Shown here: piece by piece, positions 8,501 through 11,819 of the stretch
Layout: every line of letters starts with the position of its first letter
How positions within the stretch are numbered: the first letter of the stretch is position 1
Assembly: GCA_017618935.1 (NCBI GenBank)
Contig: JAFZTG010000156.1
Span: forward strand, 1-11,819
Length of the DNA stretch: 11,819 nt
Origin: Bacteroidales bacterium
GTDB lineage: Bacteria > Bacteroidota > Bacteroidia > Bacteroidales > UBA1715
Direction of reading: 5' to 3'
Notes under the pieces: generated by a model
What the model was told of the DNA's origin: nothing
Databases searched by the model: none
Seen by the model: the letters and a program-made list of their open reading frames with translations, nothing else
Translations under genes and position numbers: made by a program

Positions 8501-9112
8501 TGTTTGTTCTGGGTGCAACATTGGGTGAGAACGAGACCACAAAAATGGTTCATTGTCAACAGCATAGGCATCTACGCCACCGTTTCCCGGTTCTCCAAGC
8601 GTTTGAAGATAGTTTACCAACTCGTCAATATAAACGACGTCGTCATCTTTGTCGGGTGTTAAAGAATATGGCGTAGGTTTGTTGTACTCAAGTTTCTTCC
8701 AACGAGTGTTTTCGTTCGACGCAACTTCGGTGATTTGTCCGTCTTTATCGGCTGCAACGTAGCCAGCTGCTTGCAATGAGACAATTTTAAACTGGTTTCT
8801 TGCATCGGCGTTTTTCACGAAATTTACGATTGGCAATGCTGGCGTTGTACTACCAGTATAATCATAAAAACCGTCGGAAACGTTGCTATAATCGTTTCCG
8901 CCATTCGAAGCATTGTTTTCCCAGTTATAGGTCGTACTACGATTACCGCCCCAACGAGCCGATGTAGTAAAGTCACAATCCTCGTTTGAACCATAAATAT
9001 AAGGACTAATAGCGTGAACATTAGACTTCACGTCAATTGTAATCGTTTGAGAAAAAGCTACACTTGGAGCTATGCAAAGCGCAGCTATTAAAGTCTTAGA
9101 AATTATTTTCAT
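5549..9112 (-). CDS. Secreted multidomain GH44 endoglucanase/xyloglucanase with Ig-like modules, CBM6-like module and T9SS tail
   Basis: This 1187-residue protein starts at the ATG at 9112, where a signal peptide begins (MKIISKTLIAALCIAPSVAFSQ, 1-22). The frame is open 63 codons further up, but that stretch overlaps another gene and would bury the signal. The GH44 domain (about 23-542) shows the family motif GGNRSTTYNWENNASNGG (55-72), DNEP with predicted acid/base E188, SFHWYPE (288-294), and predicted nucleophile E391 in FTEFEY. Family members cleave beta-1,4-glucans, often xyloglucan, with retention. Then come three Ig-like modules (about 547-640, 648-745, 750-850), a CBM6-like domain (about 860-995, with VIQADEF and LGYTGAGDYYTYF), a fourth Ig-like module (about 997-1096), and a T9SS type A domain (about 1105-1187, SPNPVKANTEV to TEKIIVE). 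Export by Sec then T9SS to the cell surface or medium is expected. Substrate preference is inferred from the family. Confidence 0.93.
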   Translation of the reverse strand: MKIISKTLIAALCIAPSVAFSQTITIDVKSNVHAISPYIYGSNEDCDFTTSARWGGNRSTTYNWENNASNGGNDYSNVSDGFYDYTGSTTPALPIVNFVKNADARNQFKIVSLQAAGYVAADKDGQITEVASNENTRWKKLEYNKPTPYSLTPDKDDDVVYIDELVNYLQTLGEPGNGGVDAYAVDNEPFLWSRSHPMLHPEQTTYEELFEKTKLIGSTVHKISPRTEIVGPMFYGWTDAARWGVAENEFANVFRVKNDSYRWFVDFYLDSLRQMEEKYGERFLDIISFHWYPEATGTVTKYTDGPKKGQLVRVVNTSTADAATPAQLIAEDVVEARLQAPRTLWDNTYKEKSYVGNEIARQLPKSRRSLLQAVKYSIDTYYPGTKIAFTEFEYDAEGHWSGGLALADVLGIFGREDVYLATKWNTFQSYSIAAYKLYLNYDGNGNGFGTTSVQDIFTDTAKMASYASLDEEGNLHIIAINKTADALPANFILQNGTYSDGVVYGFDQESANITQKGTITKIEDSGFTYSLPAYSALHFILNVIKQTEIASAQLFEDTKITATFKDNVTLQDATEAKSEFVVLVDGVQQEISSVSAENNIVSITMANPISNTATITLSYAGSNAIGINSLPLDKFDETPVTNELPTAPLLVDAMEISSTGTYVKLTFSKALADLAEDCGIVVQNGDNTLTYTAQISTESNYDLYLYPTTRIFKYDVTTVSSTGNTSLKDVNGIAVSDFALTDKAGANYTPEIDSAVIADNFTINVYFDANMSQTTDYSHAGFHIVERNPKTDEVKELDFIASYKRNLRKLEFTTIPPMLQGYEYTLKYDGDDIVQTIHQGVLEHIEIALENDLTSGGTIVSVPGVIQADEFWFQTGGPVKGESTDDDELGNGTELGYTGAGDYYTYFISVDEPKKYTITVRYSADNAVGYDGLIGFLINGSDEINYIKLPATGSFTEWASVHRVIDLPAGDSIEFKMKVEKSGFNLNYFNITDEELYPEIAITKSYIVKDGNILFLIYDKEVTTLPETSDFVIMAEGKRVEVSSFEYVNGDKKKIRCYLASKIYKNQEVSLSFETEKGLSIEGATLPTMTDVAITNNSVISKPLVAINTVDKSSFAVSPNPVKANTEVVLSYEEDEEVSYTILSSIGTKISAGKFTKETTISFSKSGVYFISLQTSNGTITEKIIVE

Positions 9113-9122
9113 ATTTGTTTTT

Positions 9123-9152
9123 GTTATCCCTCGCAGGGGGTTATGGTTATCC
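9123..9152. other. GC-rich mini-hairpin with GTTAT direct repeats before the GH44 gene
   Basis: In an AT-rich gap, CCCT and AGGG pair around CGC (9128-9138), flanked by three copies of GTTAT (9123, 9140, 9146). It overlaps the stop codon of the small upstream gene and lies 10 bases before the GH44 ATG, within its likely leader. It could be a leader structure or a fragment of a repeat; function unknown. Confidence 0.3.
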
Positions 9153-9353
9153 TTTTTCAGTTTTAAATGGACTATTTGTCGTAACAGTCCCGTCAGCCAA
9201 TTCATAATAAATCTTTCCATCAACAGAATATACAAGCGGAATGCCCTTTTTTCTGTTCTCTTCCTGAGCTTTACGAACAGCCTGGTTCCCAATAGATTCA
9301 ATCTCGAATCCTTTTAGGTATAAATTTAAGTCAGAAAATTTTTTTACTTCCAT
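9147..9353 (-). CDS. Small conserved-looking protein of unknown function (68 aa)
   Basis: The protein has no signal peptide and no membrane segment, so it is probably cytoplasmic. It has a charged helical-looking first half ending in NQAVRKAQEENRKKGIP (28-44), then a short beta-like segment VYSVDGKIYYELADGTV (41-57). This layout, a helix with AQEEN followed by GIP..YS..GKIYYEL.DG, resembles small hypothetical proteins I recall from diverse bacteria, but I cannot name a family or function. The gene ends 34 bases before the GH44 start. It has an ATG start and a TATATTTG box 70 bases upstream. No -7 box is visible between it and GH44, so the two may share a transcript. The frame is open upstream of the ATG but offers no other ATG, GTG or TTG before a stop. 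Confidence 0.65.
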   Translation of the reverse strand: MEVKKFSDLNLYLKGFEIESIGNQAVRKAQEENRKKGIPLVYSVDGKIYYELADGTVTTNSPFKTEKG

Positions 9354-9423
9354 AAAGTTTCCTAATCGTTGACTTATTTTTTCAAAAAGTCCTATTTCAG
9401 AATATGACCTTTTTCCATCAATG

Positions 9424-9431
9424 CAAATATA
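9424..9431 (-). promoter_or_regulatory. Putative -7 promoter box for the small protein and GH44 gene
   Basis: The minus strand reads TATATTTG, an exact TAnnTTTG match. A TTTG lies upstream (9450-9447) but only 15 bases away, shorter than the usual 19-21. The predicted leader to the small gene is about 60-65 bases. Confidence 0.45.
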
Positions 9432-9456
9432 TTATTTTTTTTCATACAAAAACGAT

Positions 9457-9477
9457 TGTTAATAACTTATTATACAA
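9457..9477 (-). terminator. Possible terminator after the lamin-tail protein gene
   Basis: TTGT plus TAATAA pairs with TTATTA plus ACAA with one bulged base, just past the stop at 9479. On the minus strand it is followed by TCGTTTTTG. The stem is entirely AT-rich, so it is weak. The inner 13-base palindrome (9460-9472) could instead be an operator. Confidence 0.35.
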
Positions 9478-9478
9478 A

Positions 9479-11155
9479 TTACGAATCTGTTTTCAAGATG
9501 CTGACAGTCAGTTTATTGCGTTTTGCAATCTTCCCGTCTTTCACGATTTCAACTTGTACGAGATAAATACCTTTGGGTACGATTTGCCCTTGCGCGTTTG
9601 TGCAATTCCACCGAATGAAATTTTTTCCTCCCATGAGTTCTGTGTCGGCAATTTGCTTGACGAAATGTCCCGAAATGGAAAAAATCCTTACGTTGCAATA
9701 AAGTCCATATTCTTCGTTCTCAATCAGAATGCATAATTCGTCATTTTCGCCGTCGCTGTTGGGTGTGACAACCTCCGATTCAAGAGAAATTCCCCTTTGA
9801 AAAAACAATTCCTGTGCTTGTGAATTTTTGCAACCGGGCGTGGAAAAACCTACCGAAGCTGTTGCCGAAAACCACGTACTCGCTTCGTGTGACGGCAATG
9901 AGACGGAAACTCTTTCCAGCGATGTACCGTCGGGTTCCACATTTGCCGAATGCCAATTTTCGTTGTAGGTAACGAAGTCTATCACTTCTTCCCAACGGTT
10001 GAGGAGCATAATCGTTCCTTCTTCATTAGGCAACGTAGGCAATTTTGCCTTCAAAAAAATTGCATTCTCGCAATTGCACTTTTCATGGTATAAATCAGCG
10101 TCGGGCGAAACAACCGCGTAGGTTTGCGGAGGAAACAGCGCAAAGTTTTCGGCGATTCTTGTGAACGTGGAGCCGTTGGAAAAATACATTTGCGACAAAT
10201 CAAAATACGAGTCTGAATTGTTGTACAACTCGACAAAAGAAGATTCTCCCGATAAGGGATTAAACAAGATTTCATTGATGACGACGGAATTTCGCAGCAA
10301 TAAGGAATCCGTTTTCGCAAAAACATATTGATTCGGTTCAAACTGGTTCCCCGCCAAATCGGTACAATTTTCTCGTAACGAAAGTGTATAACTTTGCTTT
10401 TCTTCCAGACGAGTATTGAGGAGCAATTCGTATTTTGACATGGAATTATCTATTTCCGTGGCATCGCGAAATGCAAGCGTATCATATATGTCACAATTCT
10501 GGAGAAATCGTTTTATGTCAATATTCTCCGAAAAAGTAATCTGTAAAACGGAATCCGAGACGATTTGAATTGAAGCAATTCTTGGTGCGATGAAATCGTC
10601 ATTTTCTTGGGCGATAGAATTAATGAATCCTGGCGTTCCACCCATCCTGTTTTTTGATGCGTTCCAATTGTCTGGCGTTTCCGAGAAATTCTCGACATCG
10701 ATTTTTTCCAAGCTCCATCCACCATCTTGCTTAAAATCATCGTGATACCAATCTTCGGTAAACGTAACCGACGAAATTAGGGTGTCATTGTACAAGATTC
10801 CTATCGTTTGGCCACTATTGGTAATTGCGGGAAATGTTTTGAGATAGGCAAAATGCAGAGAGTCGGAAAAAAACGTCTGTGCTTTGTTTGAAATGATGCA
10901 AAGATATTCTTGCGGATACAAATTCCCTTGGGGTAATGCGTAACTTTTTGTTCCTACAATTAATTGTAAGTCAGAACATTTTATAGTGTCACTCGACACA
11001 TTGTAAATCTCCACATATTCAAAATCGGGCAAGCCTACAAGTGGCGTGGGATCGGCCATAATTTCAGTTATAACGACGTGCGGAAAGGTTTGGTGCTGTG
11101 CATACATAATAATAGTAGTGCATAAAATTGCAATGAGAACAAAGATTTTTTTCAT
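9479..11155 (-). CDS. Exported protein with two lamin-tail domains, an Ig-like domain and a FlgD/CHU-like C-terminal domain
   Basis: This 558-residue protein has a signal peptide (1-20, MKKIFVLIAILCTTIIMYAQ). The first lamin-tail domain (about 26-180) begins VVITEIMADP, has FEYVEIYN (45-52), and ends with WSLEKID and GGTPGFINS. An Ig-like domain (about 187-283) has APRIASI, VLQITFSE and NCTDLAGNQF, as in SbsA/Big_5 modules. The second lamin-tail domain (about 290-445) has VVINEILFNP (291-300), FVELYNNS and GTSLERVS. The tail (about 455-558) has VTPNSDGENDE, an RIFSISGHFVKQI strand pair and GIYLVQVEI. This resembles FlgD-Ig or gliding-motility type C-terminal domains, so T9SS export is possible but less clear than for its neighbours. 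Bacterial lamin-tail proteins are surface-associated, but their ligands are mostly unknown. A divergent promoter region separates it from asd. Confidence 0.9.
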   Translation of the reverse strand: MKKIFVLIAILCTTIIMYAQHQTFPHVVITEIMADPTPLVGLPDFEYVEIYNVSSDTIKCSDLQLIVGTKSYALPQGNLYPQEYLCIISNKAQTFFSDSLHFAYLKTFPAITNSGQTIGILYNDTLISSVTFTEDWYHDDFKQDGGWSLEKIDVENFSETPDNWNASKNRMGGTPGFINSIAQENDDFIAPRIASIQIVSDSVLQITFSENIDIKRFLQNCDIYDTLAFRDATEIDNSMSKYELLLNTRLEEKQSYTLSLRENCTDLAGNQFEPNQYVFAKTDSLLLRNSVVINEILFNPLSGESSFVELYNNSDSYFDLSQMYFSNGSTFTRIAENFALFPPQTYAVVSPDADLYHEKCNCENAIFLKAKLPTLPNEEGTIMLLNRWEEVIDFVTYNENWHSANVEPDGTSLERVSVSLPSHEASTWFSATASVGFSTPGCKNSQAQELFFQRGISLESEVVTPNSDGENDELCILIENEEYGLYCNVRIFSISGHFVKQIADTELMGGKNFIRWNCTNAQGQIVPKGIYLVQVEIVKDGKIAKRNKLTVSILKTDS

Positions 11156-11162
11156 AATTCTT

Positions 11163-11170
11163 TATATTTG
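11163..11170 (+). promoter_or_regulatory. Putative -7 promoter box for asd
   Basis: The plus strand reads TATATTTG, an exact TAnnTTTG match, 39 bases before the asd ATG. No TTG is found at 19-21 bases upstream, so support is from the -7 box and position only. Confidence 0.4.
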
Positions 11171-11191
11171 CGGCATTAAAATTTTAACGGT

Positions 11192-11222
11192 CAAAAGTAA
11201 TATAAAAATATGAAAGTAGCAA
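11192..11222 (-). promoter_or_regulatory. Putative promoter of the lamin-tail protein gene, with -33 and -7 elements
   Basis: The minus strand has TTG (11222-11220), a 20-base spacer, then TACTTTTG (11199-11192). This fits the Bacteroidetes sigma consensus in both sequence and spacing. The -33 element lies inside the first codons of asd, so the two divergent promoters are packed tightly. The predicted leader is about 30 bases. Confidence 0.55.
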
Positions 11223-11819
11223 TAGTTGGTGCGAGTGGAGCAGTAGGTCAAGAATTTCTTCGAGTGTTGGAAGAAAGAAATTTTCCGATGGATGAATTGG
11301 TTTTGTTTGGTTCAGAACGAAGCGCAGGTAAAAAATACACGTTCAAGGGTAAGGAATACACCGTTCAACTATTGAAGCACGGCGACGACTTCAAGGGTGT
11401 TGACATTGCGTTTACATCGGCTGGTGCAGGTGTTTCGAAGGAATATGCCGAAGACATCACCAAATTCGGTGCGATAATGATTGACAACTCGAGTGCGTTC
11501 CGTATGGACGATCAAGTTCCTCTTGTTGTTCCTGAGTGTAACGCCAAAGATGCGTTGGTTCGCCCGAAAGGAATCATTGCCAACCCGAACTGTACGACTA
11601 TTATGATGGTGGTTGTGTTGCAACCTCTTGAAAAACTTTCTCATATCAAGAGAATCCATATTGCGAGCTATCAGGCAGCGAGTGGCGCCGGTGCGGCAGC
11701 TATGGCGGAATTGGAACAACAATACCGCGAAGTACTTGACGGCACGCCAGTTACAGTCAATAAATTCGCATATCAGTTGGCATACAACGTGATTCCTCAA
11801 ATCGACGTGTTCACCGACA
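11210..11819 (+). CDS. asd: Aspartate-semialdehyde dehydrogenase, 3' end cut by window edge
   Basis: This enzyme reduces aspartyl phosphate to aspartate semialdehyde using NADPH, the branch point to lysine/diaminopimelate, threonine and methionine. The visible 203 codons start [17 protein letters not shown], the nucleotide-binding glycine motif. They include [11 protein letters not shown] (70-80), [10 protein letters not shown] (91-100), VPECN (107-111), the catalytic cysteine C128 in NPNCTT, and SYQAASGAG, the conserved substrate region. Family members are about 330-350 residues, so roughly 40 percent is beyond the edge. The start is supported by the immediate Rossmann motif and the AT-rich leader. 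It is the only plus-strand gene in the window and diverges from the lamin-tail gene. Its product feeds homoserine synthesis and so, indirectly, the MetY reaction. Confidence 0.97.
   Translation, partial: MKVAIVGASGAVGQEFLRVLEERNFPMDELVLFGSERSAGKKYTFKGKEYTVQLLKHGDDFKGVDIAFTSAGAGVSKEYAEDITKFGAIMIDNSSAFRMDDQVPLVVPECNAKDALVRPKGIIANPNCTTIMMVVVLQPLEKLSHIKRIHIASYQAASGAGAAAMAELEQQYREVLDGTPVTVNKFAYQLAYNVIPQIDVFTD

Noticed and set aside
9113..9301. N-terminal extension of the GH44 protein
   Set aside because: It precedes a clean signal peptide, overlaps the 68-residue gene in another frame and has no recognisable content.
4342..9353. Classical SusC/SusD polysaccharide utilization locus
   Set aside because: No TonB-dependent transporter, SusD-like lipoprotein or sugar-sensing regulator is encoded in the window.
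9354..9478. An extra small gene in the gap before the 68-residue gene
   Set aside because: The one short ATG frame here (9-codon scale, ending in TAG) is too short and lacks support. The gap is explained by a promoter box and a weak terminator.

Overview
This window looks like chromosomal DNA of a member of the Bacteroidota, probably Bacteroidales-like. The evidence is threefold: several genes are preceded by TAnnTTTG boxes, the -7 element of the Bacteroidetes primary sigma factor. Ribosome binding sites are AT-rich and lack a Shine-Dalgarno sequence. Two proteins end in type IX secretion system (T9SS) type A sorting domains. No species can be named from the sequence alone. I see no tRNA, rRNA, CRISPR array, transposase or phage gene.

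Layout. Positions 1-4111 hold a tight leftward cluster transcribed metY, then glmS, then a GT9 heptosyltransferase-like gene that runs off the left edge. It covers sulfur assimilation into homocysteine, the first step of amino-sugar synthesis, and LPS-type sugar transfer. Positions 4112-4341 are intergenic and carry four evenly spaced palindromes built on a shared GTAGAGACG arm. Positions 4342-9353 form a leftward secreted-carbohydrate block. It contains a small conserved-looking protein of unknown role, a large GH44 endoglucanase/xyloglucanase with Ig-like modules, a CBM6-like module and a T9SS tail, and a tryptophan-rich secreted protein with its own T9SS tail. Positions 9479-11155 encode a leftward exported protein with two lamin-tail domains. 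From 11210 to the right edge, divergently, lies the start of asd (aspartate-semialdehyde dehydrogenase).

How the parts fit. asd and metY both serve the aspartate-homoserine-methionine route, although they are separated by the secreted block. The GH44 enzyme and the Trp-rich protein share direction, export route and promoter type, so a joint role in plant beta-glucan binding and hydrolysis at the cell surface is a reasonable inference. There is no SusC/SusD pair here, so this is not a classical polysaccharide utilization locus. The most distinctive non-coding structure is the palindrome cluster. The least explained proteins are the 68-residue protein and the Trp-rich protein.
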